Source of the DNA: Sinonovacula constricta | Lineage: Eukaryota; Mollusca; Bivalvia; Cardiida; Solecurtidae | DNA: 64,000 nucleotides | NCBI GenBank assembly: GCA_007844125.1 | Contig: CM017567.1 | Coordinates: forward strand, 17,561,480 to 17,625,479 | Direction: 5' to 3' | Shown: piece after piece, positions 1 to 11,450 of the stretch | Layout: each line of letters opens with the position of its first letter | Position numbering within the stretch: the stretch's first letter is position 1 | Translations under genes and position numbers: made by a program | The notes under the pieces: generated by a model | Database searches by the model: none | Told to the model about the DNA's origin: nothing | Seen by the model: the letters and a program-made list of their open reading frames with translations, nothing else

Positions 1-511
1 AACAATTCGCCACAGATGAATAACGATTCGCCACTGTAGTAAAATGATAGGTAGCAGGTGTGATATAATATATTTGTATTGAAAGTACTTGTCAATTGGC
101 ACTTAATTTTTTTTTATCTCTGTATAGGGAGGGTTACACAATTACTATGTCATTCTAGTAAATATTTTTATTCAATGTTTAATAATAATTAAAAATACCA
201 AACATCACAGCATGAATTAAATATAATCACAATGTAATAAGAGGATATGAATTTGTGAATGAAATAAGTGAACATGAATGAAAAAATCAACATAGATGCA
301 TAGATTCTTCCACAGGCTCCACAGACGTCCTTGTGTTTGCTTTGTCTGTTTAGACTGGTGACTTTTTTTAATTAAAAATAATAAATATTCACAAAAGTTT
401 TCATACAATAAATAACATTATTATTCATTATTTATCTGTGGCGAATCGTTATATATGTGTGGCGAATCTTTATGTGGTGAATCGTTATTGTAGCGAATCG
501 TTACTAATTCA
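1..511. mobile_element. Palindromic MITE-like element, left end cut by window
   Basis: The motif attcgccac and its reverse complement gtggcgaat bracket this stretch. Forward copies lie at about 5-13 and 27-34, and inverted copies at about 439-510 in a run of four decayed units. The middle (60-430) is AT-rich and non-coding. Inverted subterminal motifs around a short non-coding core are typical of a non-autonomous DNA transposon. The left end is outside the window, so no target duplication can be read. The small open frame at 217-408 inside it looks like chance. Confidence 0.45.
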
Positions 512-529
512 TTGGCACTAGGTTAGATG

Positions 530-975
530 AATATACTCACTTCTCACAGTTCCGTGATTTCTCGTGATTCTGTGAATGCTTTTTTTTATCCAAACCCATA
601 CAGTAGATGTGTGCAATTTTAGCTCAGTTAGTATGAAATAAATTTTATCTTGAGGTAGGTTTAAATGAATAACCAGAAAAAAAGAAAAAGAAATACATTT
701 AAATTGAAAGCATGCCAGTTTATAAAAACATCAACTTAGAAATGTTACATTTCTGATAATGTATACTGACTTCTCATATTTTTGTGAATTCTTGTGAATG
801 ATTGTTTGACAATACCCAAATGGTTGATATGTTTGATTTTTGCTCAATCTGCTCAGAAATAGATTTTTATCTTGTGATAGGCTGAAATGGGTGACCAAAA
901 GAAATAAATCAATCATTAAAATTGAAAGTATACCAGTCTAGAAAACCATCAATTTAGAATTACATTAATGATAAT
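530..975. repeat. Diverged two-copy tandem duplication, about 220 bp each
   Basis: Two neighbouring segments share ordered landmarks. 'cttctcac' near 540 matches 'cttctcat' near 770, 'tttttatc' segments match, and 'aaattgaaagcatgccagt' near 700 matches 'aaattgaaagtataccagt' near 918. The copies are well diverged, so this is an old duplication. It contains no convincing coding sequence. Confidence 0.55.
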
Positions 976-2345
976 ATAAATCATTGGATATGTCTCTGTG
1001 GTCTCTTCTATTAGTTTTATAGTATGTATTTCAAAGCACTTTGTTGATTCAAAGCACTTGGCTGACTGATACAGAAAAGATTTAGATACAGGATTTATTT
1101 TGAATAGGAAATAGAGATAATTTAAAGTGTCTAATAATGTTTAAGCTCTAACACATATTCCCTAGTTCTACTTGGCACTACGTCTATATATACTTAAAGG
1201 CAACTTGATTCTTGTTTTAGGAAATGACTTGACTGGTTTTCAATTTTCAAGATCCTGGAACAAGTTTACTAAAAGTTTACTCTGCCAATATACCATGACA
1301 GCCCGAACACAATGTCAGTTATGCAACTTTATTAAAAGTCAATTTACCTTGCTTTACTCAATTTTTAAGACATATAAAGCTTTCATCTGCTGCATTCTGT
1401 ATCAGAGTAAACAACAAAAACAGAACTACTTTTTGTCATTTTAAAGTGGGAACAACAAAACACTAAATTACTAATACTACAGTCCTTCCATTAACGGGCA
1501 TCCAGGCATTATTTATTTGTAAAAAAAATTATCAGCATATGCCGAGATCTTAAGGTCAGGAATTCTGCAGGACATCCAGTTTTATGGCTTTATGCTCGAT
1601 GTATTGTATATTAGTATTGGCCCATGTGCTTTGTTTATCACCATAAGCATGGTTTCATAATGTCTCTATTGATAATAACATCTCACGGCAGTGACATGAT
1701 CGGTCGTCGCTGTACAGCATCCATTGAAGACGTACACCAGTGAGGTTACTTGGGTAGTTTCCATCAAGTATCGACACTCCGCCTACCCTGATAACTATGC
1801 ATACAAATGGGTTATTGCTAAATGGTCAACTCTGAAAGATGTATGGTAAATTACACACCCGGTATTTACCAGTGGTACCATTTGCTTATAAGTTAGGCCC
1901 CCTACTTCATCTGGGAAATTGCCGGTTTCTGCTTTGACCTTCTTATAAGACTAGTCGAGAAAATTGATCAGGAGTGTCGACCAGTCATGCTGTTTTAACA
2001 AAAGGGTTAATTGGTAAACAGTGACTGTAATTTTCACACGTTGCAGGATGTATCTAAGTCTCAGCTGCATGAACATCCTGTAGCGCCTGGCAGATTAACA
2101 TTAATTTCTTTGATCTACGTCACCAAGTCTGGCATGACTGTACACGATCTATCAGGGAACAGTGTACTCTCCTTGTGTACATGCTGCCAATCAATAATTT
2201 CATGAAGAAATTTAATCATATATAAATGTATTCACTTTTTTTCCTCCCTCCTCTGACTCATTCTCTTATTCTCTCTGTCTTTCTTCCTCTCCTTCTCCCT
2301 CTTTCTCTCTCCCATCACTCATTTCACTCTTTGGTGCTACGTCAC
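976..2345. other. Non-coding stretch, no gene seen
   Basis: This AT-rich sequence has no open frame with recognisable protein character; the frames at 1172-1444 and 2011-2205 have unremarkable composition. A pyrimidine-rich tract (ctttctctct-like) lies at about 2235-2330. The segment at about 1770-1960 (actccgcctacc, then tatgcatacaaat) resembles one at about 5940-6060, which suggests an old dispersed repeat. Confidence 0.5.
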
Positions 2346-2755
2346 CAGGGGTGGCGAAATCTCAGAAATGTTTACTTGTCCACGGACAAGTGGTTATAAA
2401 AATGTTCTTGTCCGTACCAATGCGCTACTTGTCCGTACATTCATTAATAAAAAACACAAGTATTTTAACAAAAATGATTTAATAATCACTTAATTCTGTT
2501 AAACCATAAAACTATTATATAATTACTTCATGTTTAGTCAAATTTATGATATCACAATTACGAACGTAAACAAATCTTTTAATGCTTTTAGTCTTATGTT
2601 TCAGTTTGGGAAATAAAAGTTATTTTTGGGAATTTCAACACTGAGAAATTGGATTTTTTCACTTGTCCACGGACAAGCCAATCGAAAAAAGTAACTTGTC
2701 CGGGACAAGAAATGTACGACTCGGACAACTCGGACAATTGATTTCGCCACCCCTG
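2346..2755. mobile_element. hAT-type MITE with perfect 8-bp target duplication
   Basis: The element begins CAGGGGTGGCGAAATC and ends with its exact reverse complement, giving perfect 16-bp terminal inverted repeats. It is flanked on both sides by TACGTCAC (2338-2345 and 2756-2763), an exact 8-bp target-site duplication. CAGGG-type ends plus an 8-bp duplication are the hallmark of hAT transposons. At 410 bp with no transposase it is non-autonomous. Inside, the motif acttgtcc and its complement ggacaagt recur in both orientations near both ends (about 2375-2440 and 2660-2710). The intact ends and duplication point to a fairly recent insertion. Confidence 0.92.
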
Positions 2756-3473
2756 TACGTCACCCCAACCACCGGAACCTCTTGTTACTTTTCCTGCCTC
2801 TTTATTGTATATAGTTCTCCATGTGGTTTACTTTGTATATCTGGAAGGAATAAAGATTTGTGTTGTTCTTTTCTGTTCTGTTTATAATAAAACACATCAC
2901 TCACACCCTCAGTGTCAAACTACTCTGATAGACATCACCTTGACAACAGCTAATCTCGGAGTCAGTCAACTTGACCTGTGTAATGAAGCATGTCTACACA
3001 GGAACACCAAGTAAATTACAGGTTGGTGTATCTGGCAGACTGAAGTTAAAAGTTTGTTTCAGTGTTTACAAACAGATGATATGCCATGTTTCATGCAGAT
3101 ATGAGACAGTTAATCATTGACCAACAGACCTCAAAGGCCAGTTTAGGTAAATTATCTACAATCAATAATAATGGCTCATCAGTTCATTGCATAACCGCTT
3201 ACAAGTTATTGGTATGTTTTTTTCCCCAATAATGTTTTGCCAGGTCACAAGACCCTGCCTATAAGATGAGCCCCACACTTTGAACATGAAATTTTGAGAA
3301 AAAATCCCCATCTAACAAGTTAGAAAATATGGTATTTACTGGTATTTACTGGCCTGGAAAATACTCCCCAATGTGGCAAATACTGGCAAATAGTACCCAG
3401 ATGAATTTTTTGCCTTTAAATACTGCAGACATCTTAACTTAGTTAACTTTAACTAAGTATAAACATAATGATA
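2756..3473. other. Non-coding spacer between transposons
   Basis: No gene is seen. A small set of decayed direct repeats of 'atactggcaaata' and 'ggtatttactgg' occurs at about 3330-3400. The open frames at 2663-2887 and 2805-3014 overlap the MITE end or lack any domain character. Confidence 0.4.
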
Positions 3474-4393
3474 CAGGGCTTTTTCAGGGATTTTTGGGAA
3501 AAGGGCCCAGCCCAAATTGGGAATTTTTGACGCGGTAAATAGTCAAATTTGGGAAAAAAAGTATCAACAAATCAAACCAATTGGGAAATTTCAACATTTA
3601 TTTTTCTGCATTAAAGCCTAATCTGCCTTGCTTTTGTGTCCCTGAAAGTGTTACAGAGCTCTTTCAGAATTTGTTCAGAAAGCTCTGCAGGGCCTTCAAT
3701 ACAGATTCTTATTAAATTGGAGAGTTTTTCCTGGCCAAGGGAGCTTCTCAAAGAAGTGCATAGTAGGTTCATGGTGCTGAACCCTCTCTCCACAGCTTCT
3801 GTGCTGGATGGTATTGTGGTCATCATCTACAGAGGTTGGTAGATTCTTGATCGCGTAGGATTTACTATTGTACGACATTTTTCGTCATTACATTTCGCAG
3901 GTCAGTATAAAAGCAGGTACTGCTTGTACCGTTTTTGCTTCATAACTCCTTTCAGTTTTACACGCAGTCAAACAGTTACGGTGAAAATACTTTTGTTTAT
4001 GAAATAAAAAATAATTCCTGTTAATTTTCAAACCATATATTGATTACAATGTTATCTGGAATGGCACCGTGACGCATCTTCAACTTGCGTTGCGGTATAC
4101 GGCTGGGTAAGAGTCTATGTTTTCACCGGTTACATTCATACATAAATTAACGGAAAGTAGTTTTCACAGATCACCGATCAACAGTAAAAAAACAATTCGC
4201 TTAATTGGAAAAGTCTCTTGATTTTATGGTTTCTTTGTTATTTATTTTTTAAAGGTAAAAGGCATTTCGGTTCAAATGGGAATTAATTTATGAGATTGGG
4301 ATTTTTTTTCTTGAAATTGAGAAAAATGGTCGCTTTTTGGCATTGGGAACGGGGCTGAACATTGGCCCTGTGAGACAGGCTGAAAAAGCCCTG
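3474..4393 (-). mobile_element. hAT-like transposon remnant, copy 1
   Basis: The ends are inverted copies of CAGGGCTTTTTCAG (3474 onward, complement ending at 4393), bounded by TGATA on both sides. That is a 5-bp match rather than a clean 8 bp. The body is about 920 bp and carries, on the minus strand, the C-terminal piece of a hAT transposase (3611-3826). A second, very similar copy starts 178 bp downstream in the same orientation. The transposase N-terminus and catalytic core are absent, so the element is a deletion derivative and not autonomous. Confidence 0.75.
3611..3826 (-). pseudogene. hAT transposase C-terminal dimerisation fragment
   Basis: The minus-strand frame contains the string AVERGFSTMNLL followed by a Leu/Arg/Ser stretch and IRICIEGP. 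This matches the conserved hAT-family C-terminal dimerisation region (the pattern VERGFSxMNxIKxxLRxxL, then LMxIxxEGP). Only about 70 residues are present, with no upstream catalytic Asp or insertion domain, and no credible start. It lies inside a short element with hAT-like inverted ends, which independently supports the assignment. It is a remnant, not a working gene. Confidence 0.7.
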
Positions 4394-4570
4394 TGATAAT
4401 TAAATAACTATTTAATTAAATTTCATATGGGGTTATCACTATAAGCACATAAAGTTAAATTTATTTTAAAGAACTATCTTTTTTTACTTAGAACCTAAAA
4501 AAACTTGTGAGAAATTAATGCTAATCCACCTCTGCACCTGGCCTTTGACATTTAACAAGCAAAACTAAAT

Positions 4571-5468
4571 CAGGGCTTTTTCAGGTTTTTGGGGGGAAAA
4601 GGCACCAGCCCAAATTGGGAATTTTTGACGCGGTAAATAGTCAAATTTGGGAAAAAAGTTTCGACAAAAAAAAACAATTGGGAAATTTCAACATTTATTT
4701 TTCTGCATTAAAGCTTAATCTGCCTTGCTTTTGTGTCCCTGAAAGTGTCCCAGAGCTCTTCCAGAGTTTGTTCAGAAAGCTCTGCAAGGCCTTCAATACA
4801 GATTCTCATTAAATTGGAGAGTTTTTCCTGGCCAAGAATACTTCTCAAAGAAGTGCATAGAAGGTTCATTGATGCTGAACCCTAACTCCACATCTGCTAA
4901 TTGCTGAATGGTATTATGGTCATCGTCTGCAGAAGTTGGTAGATTCTAGGGAACCCTATCTCACTATATTTCGCGGGTCAGTATAAAAGCCATTTTTGCT
5001 TCATAACTCCTTTCTGTTTTATACGCAGTCAAACAGTTTTGGCGAAAATACTTTTGTTTATGAAATAAAAATAATTCCTGTTAATTTTCAAACCATATAT
5101 TGACTATAATGTTATCTGGAATGGCGCCGTGACACATCTTCAACTATCGTTACGTTATACGGCTGGGTAAGAGTTATTTTTTTCACCCGTTACATTCATA
5201 CATAAATTCACGGAAAGTAGTTTTCACAGATCACCGATCAAAAGTAAGCAAACGATTCGCTTAATTGGAAAAGTCTCTTGATTTCATGCTTTGTTGGTTA
5301 TTTTTTTTGTAGGTAAATGGCATTCCGGTTCAAATGGTAATTAATTAATGAGATTGGGAATTTTCTTCTTGAAATTGGAAAAAATGGTCGCTATTTGGCA
5401 TTGGGAACGGGGCCGAATTTCGGCCCGGGCCGAATTTCGGCCCTGTGAGACAGGCTGAAAAAGCCCTG
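4571..5468 (-). mobile_element. hAT-like transposon remnant, copy 2
   Basis: This is an 898-bp copy of the element at 3474-4393, with the same CAGGGCTTTTTCAG inverted ends and the same internal order: the grey-zone 'aaattgggaattttt' start, transposase tail fragment, 'gtataaaagc' segment and 'attgggaacgg' end. The transposase-tail region (about 4690-4880) is further damaged by substitutions and small indels. A short duplication near the 3' end repeats 'gccgaatttcggcc'. I see no clear target duplication (actaaat on the left, tatatgg on the right). Confidence 0.72.
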
Positions 5469-6604
5469 TATATGGTCTAGACTATTAAAACAACAAGTTT
5501 CCGACAAGGGGCTGTAATAGCCAGGAGCAGCAAAGGCAACAGTAAAATGTCATACATAACCTAGACTTAAAATTAACCCTCAAAATGCTGATTAATGTTT
5601 ATTGTTTAAAATCCAGGTTGGTCAGTATAAGTCAATTAATGGTTAAACTTAAATGTATCCGCTTGCTGTCAGACTGTAGGGAAGACATAGAATTGTATAA
5701 ATTCCAAGGGAAGCCAATTCAATCGACCACTTTTTGCCAGTTTTTAATAATTTATTTGAAATAATATTTGTGAATAAAGTGATAACAGTGCTAAACTTAA
5801 GTATAAATATAAAAGCAAATGATGGGTAAACATGAATTTATACATATAAATGTTGATAATAGGGTATTCCGAATATTGTATAAATTCCAGGGTGGTTAAT
5901 TCATTCGACCAATATTTGCCATGCAATAGACTCTACCGAAACTCCGCCTACTAAAAATACTTTGCATGTAAATGAGTACTCAATGCAACTATAAGCATTT
6001 ATCTGACCCCCATTTTCGACCTTTATGCCCCGCCCACTGTCGTTTCAAAACAGGTTTGATTGACTCACTAAAGTGCCTGCATGTTTTTCTGTGTGTATAT
6101 TATTAACACATTTTATGTAAAGTTTGTTGCAGTGCACTAATTATCATTGACCATAATGGTTGATTAATTTGCTCAGAGTGCATTCATGTAAGTATTGAGC
6201 TAATATGTAATAATGTTCTTATATCGGGAGGTTCAGTGTCCAAATTTAAGCAGTACGTAATTATAGCCATTCGCTTATCAAATAATAACACTTGCTGGTT
6301 TTAATTATTCGGAGTTTGTAATAAGAAGTACTTATGATTAAATTCATTTCAATATTACCTTATAATGGGAACTGAAATAAATATCCTGTTTTTTAAATAA
6401 TTCCTTTGCCTAATGCAGTAGCATTCACTTCTAGATTTTGGTGTTTCTAAGACATGGAAGTTTATCAAGTCCAAGGTGGATGACACACTGCACCAGCCAG
6501 CTTAGATAGCTTTAAAGCCGATAGCTCGATCGTTCTAGCCTGTTTCTCTCAATCAGTTCTCATGGCTATGTTCTGTAAAATCTGCAGAGCATCCAACTAG
6601 CAAA
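5469..6604. other. Non-coding stretch before the 35-bp array
   Basis: No gene is recognised. Two decayed copies of a 'ttgtataaattcca' segment, followed by an 'attca-tcgacca' motif, occur at about 5692-5735 and 5877-5915. A GC-box-like 'ccccgcccac' lies near 6030. A 5' non-coding exon of the downstream proteasome gene could lie here, but I cannot identify one. Confidence 0.35.
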
Positions 6605-9600
6605 ATTGATGGTGAAATGGACTGATGGTGAAAGGAAACCAATGTATGCATTATGATTGATGGTGAAAGGAAACCAATGTATGCATTATGATTGATGGTG
6701 AAAGGAAACCAATGTATGCATTATGATTGATTGTGAAAGGAAACCAATGTATGCATTATGATTGATGGTGAAAGGAAACCAATGTATGCATTATGATTGA
6801 TGGTGAAAGGAAACCAATGTATGCATTATGATTGATGGTGAAAGGAAACCAATGTATGCATTATGATTGATTGTGAAAGGAAACCAATGTATGCATTATG
6901 ATTGATGGTGAAAGGAAACCAATGTATGCATTATGATTGATTGTGAAAGGAAACCAATGTATGCATTATGATTGATGGTGAAAGGAAACCAATGTATGCA
7001 TTATGATTGATTGTGAAAGGAAACCAATGTATGCATTATGATTGATGGTGAAAGGAAACCAATGTATGCATTATGATTGATTGTGAAAGGAAACCAATGT
7101 ATGCATTATGATTGATGGGGAAAGAAAACCAATGTATGCATTATGATTGATTGTGAAAGGAAACCAATGTATGCATTATGATTGATGGTGAAAGGAAACC
7201 AATGTATGCATTATGATTGATTGTGAAAGGAAACCAATGTATGCATTATGATTGATGGTGAAAGGAAACCAATGTATGCATTATGATTGATTGTGAAAGG
7301 AAACCAATGTATGCATTATGATTGATGGGGAAAGAAAACCAATGTATGCATTATGATTGATTGTGAAAGGAAACCAATGTATGCATTATGATTGATGGTG
7401 AAAGGAAACCAATGTATGCATTATGATTGATGGTGAAAGGAAACCAATGTATGCATTATGATTGATGGTGAAAGGAAACCAATGTATGCATTATGATTGA
7501 TTGTGAAAGGAAACCAATGTATGCATTATGATTGATGGTGAAAGGAAACCAATGTATGCATTATGATTGATTGTGAAAGGAAACCAATGTATGCATTATG
7601 ATTGATGGTGAAAGGAAACCAATGTATGCATTATGATTGATTGTGAAAGGAAACCAATGTATGCATTATGATTGATGGGGAAAGAAAACCAATGTATGCA
7701 TTATGATTGATTGTGAAAGGAAACCAATGTATGCATTATGATTGATGGTGAAAGGAAACCAATGTATGCATTATGATTGATTGTGAAAGGAAACCAATGT
7801 ATGCATTATGATTGATGGTGAAAGGAAACCAATGTATGCATTATGATTGATTGTGAAAGGAAACCAATGTATGCATTATGACTGATGGTGAAAGGAAACC
7901 AATGTATGCATTATGATTGATTGTGAAAGGAAACCAATGTATGCATTATGATTGATGGTGAAAGGAAACCAATGTATGCATTATGATTGATTGTGAAAGG
8001 AAACCAATGTATGCATTATGATTGATGGTGAAAGGAAACCAATGTATGCATTAAGATTGATTGTGAAAGGAAACCAATGTATGCATTATGATTGGGGAAA
8101 GGAAACCAATGTATGCATTATGACCGGGGAAAAGGAAACCAATGCATGCATTATGATTGATTGTGAAAGGAAACCAATGTATGCATTATGATTGATGGGG
8201 AAAGGAAACCAATGTATGCATTATGATTGATGGGGAAAGGAAACCAATGTATGCATTATGATTGATGGGGAAAGGAAATCAGTGTATGCATTATGATTGA
8301 TGGGGAAAGGAAATCATTGTATGCATTATGATTGATGGGGAAAGGAAACCAATGTATTCATTATGATTGATTGTGAAAGGAAACCAATGTATGCATTATG
8401 ATTGATGGGGAAAGGAAACCAATGTATGCATTATGATTGGTGGGGAAAGGAAATCATTGTATGCATTATGATGGATTGTGAAAGGAAACCAATGTATGCA
8501 TTATGATTGATGGGGAAAGAAAACCAATGTATGCATTATGATTGATGGGGAAAGGAAAGCATTGTATGCATTATGATTGATGGGGAAAGGAAACCAATGT
8601 ATGCATTATGATTGATGGGGAAAGGAAATCATTGTATGCATTATGATTGATGGGGAAAGGAAACCAATGTATGCATTATGATTGATTGTGAAAGGAAACC
8701 AATGTATGCATTATGATTGATGGGGAAAGGAAATCATTGTATGCATTATGATTGATGGGGAAAGGAAACCAATGTATTCATTATGATTGATTGTGAAAGG
8801 AAACCAATGTATGCATTATGATTGATGGGGAAAGGAAACCAATGTATGCATTATGATTGATGGGGAAAGGAAATCATTGTATGCATTATGATGGATTGTG
8901 AAAGGAAACCAATGTATGCATTATGATTGATGGGGAAAGAAAACCAATGTATGCATTATGATTGATGGGGAAAGGAAAGCATTGTATGCATTATGATTGA
9001 AGGGGAAAGGAAACCAATGTATTCATTAAGATTGATTGTGAAAGGAAACCAATGTATGCATTATGATTGGCGAAAGGAAACCAATGTATGCATTATGATT
9101 GGGGAAAGGAAACCAATGTATGCATTAAGATTGAAGGGGAAAGGAAACCAATGTATATGTTATGATTGTTTGTGAGAGGAAACCAATGTATGCATTATGA
9201 TTGGCGAAAGGAAACCAATGTATGCATTATGATTGGGGAATGGAAACCAATGTATGCATTATGATTTGGGAAAGGAAACCAATGTATGCATTAAGATTGA
9301 TTGTGAAAGGAAACCATTGTATGCATTATGATTGAAGGGGAAAGGAAACCAATGTATGCATTATTATGATTGGGGAAAGGAATCCATTGTATGCATTATG
9401 ATTGAAGGGGAAAGGAAACCAATGTATGCATTATGATTGGGGAAAGGAAACCAATGTATGCATTATGATTGATTGTGAAAGGAAACCAATGTATGCATTA
9501 AGATTGATTGTGAAAGGAAACCAATGTATGCATTATGATTGGGGAAAGGAAACCAATGTATGCATTATGATTGGGGAAAAGGAAACCAATGTATGCATTA

Positions 9601-11141
9601 TGATTGATTGTGAAAGGAAACCAATGTATGCATTATGATTGATGGGGAAAGGAAACCATTGTATGCATTATGTTGGATTGTGAAAGGAAACCAATGTATG
9701 CATTATGATTGATGGGGAAAGGAAACCAATGTATGCATTATGATTGATTGTGAAAGGAAACCAATGTATGCATTATGATTGAAGGGGAAAGGAAACCAAT
9801 GTATGCATTATGATTGGGGAAAGGAAACCAATGTATGCATTATGATTGATTGTGAAAGGAAACCAATGTATGCATTAAGATTGATTGTGAAAGGAAACCA
9901 ATGTATGCATTATGATTGGGGAATGGAAACCAATGTATGCATTATGATTTGGGAAAGGAAACCAATGTATGCATTATGATTGATTGTGAAAGGAAACCAA
10001 TGTATGCATTATGATTGATGGGGAAAGGAAATCAATGTATGCATTATGATTGATGGGGAAAGGAAATCATTGTATGCATTATGATGGATTGTGAAAGGAA
10101 ACCAATGTATGCATTATGATTGATGGGGAAAGGAAACCAATGTATGCATTATGATTGGGGAAAGGAATCCAATGTATGCATTAAGATTGAGGGGGAAAGG
10201 AAACCAATGTATGCATTATGATTGATTGTGAAAGGAAACCAATGTATGCATTAAGATTGATTGTGAAAGGAAACCATTGTATGCATTATGATTGAAGGGG
10301 AAAGGAAACCAATGTATGCATTAAGATTGATTGTGAAAGGAAACCATTGTATGCATTATGATTGAAGGGGAAAGGAAACCAATGTATGCATCATGATTGA
10401 AGGGGAAAGGAAACCAATGTATGCATTATGATTGATTGTGAAAGGAAACCATTGTATGCATTATGATTGAAGGGGAAAGGAAACCAATGTATGCATTATG
10501 ATTGATTGTGAAAGGAAACCATTGTATGCATTATGATTGATTGTGAAAGGAAACCAATGTATGCATCATGATTGAAGGGGAAAGGAAACCAATGTATGCA
10601 TCATGATTGAAGGGGAAAGGAAACCAATGTATGCATTATGATTGAAGGTGAAAGGAAACCAATGTATGCATTATGATTGAAGGTGAAAGGAAACTAATGT
10701 ATGCATTATGATTGAAGGTGAAAGGAAACCAATGTATGCATTATGATTGATTGTGAAAGGAAACCATTGTATGCATTATGATTGGGGAAAGGAAACCAAT
10801 GTATGCATTAAGATTGAAGGGGGAAGGAAACCAGTGTATACGTTATGATTGATTGTGAAAGGAAATCAATTTATGCATTATGATTGATTGTGAAAGGAAA
10901 CCAATGTATGCATTATGGTTGGGGAAAGGAAACCAATGTATACGTTATGATTGATTGTCAAAGGAAACCAATGTATGCATTATGATTGGGGAAAGGAAAC
11001 CAATGTATGCATTATGATTGATGGGGAAAGGAAACCATTGTATGCATTATGATTGATTGTGAAAGGAAACCATTGTATGCATTATGATTGATGGTGAAAG
11101 GAAACCAATGTATGCATTATGATTGATGGTGAAAGGAAACT
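6605..11141 (+). repeat. Minisatellite, 35-bp unit, about 130 copies
   Basis: The unit is GAAAGGAAACCAATGTATGC followed by ATTATGATTGATGGT, 35 bp, repeated for 4.5 kb. From about 6850 to 8060 units carrying gatGgtg and gatTgtg alternate almost strictly, a 70-bp dimer. Beyond 8,080 the units become mixed: gatggggaaa variants, shortened 30-31 bp units (attggggaaagg), and attgaagggg variants. Segment 8341-8580 recurs at 8761-9000 with one difference seen, a 420-bp higher-order repeat. Open frames reported inside it (8993-9175, 9402-9638, 9779-9979) are repeat artefacts. The array ends about 300 bp before the first coding exon of the proteasome gene. Confidence 0.97.
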
Positions 11142-11450
11142 AGTGTACACTAGAAAAAGTCAGTCTTATTCTTTTAATACCACCTGAAGAAAATAATAGC
11201 AGCCACTGCTGCCAGTTGGTTTTGAATGTCTGTGTACCGTTTCATGTTTAACGTATTAGAATATTATGCCCTTAGATGTTCTATATTTATTGTAGACAAG
11301 TATATGTTTGAAACAAAAAATACTGCAATTTAATGTTGAACTCAGAACAGTTGACTGAATATTTTTTATTTTAAAAGAAAACAGTATGTTTGAAATAAAA
11401 AATTATCTGAGCATTATAGTTTTGACATTTTATTCTTTCAGCATATCACA
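11142..11450 (+). promoter_or_regulatory. Upstream region and probable 5'UTR of PSMD11
   Basis: This AT-rich stretch lies between the 35-bp array and the first coding exon. 'ttttattctttcag' ends at 11441, nine bases before the ATG, and reads as a good 3' splice site. The coding start may therefore sit in the second exon, with a non-coding first exon upstream of or beyond the array. No TATA box or initiator can be assigned. If there is no upstream exon, this is simply the promoter-proximal region. Confidence 0.4.

Noticed and set aside
8993..9979. Plus-strand frames with KGNQCMHYDW repeats
   Set aside because: They are artefacts of shortened units in the 35-bp array.
6605..11141. CRISPR-like array
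   Set aside because: The units are contiguous with no unique spacers, and the DNA is eukaryotic. It is a minisatellite.
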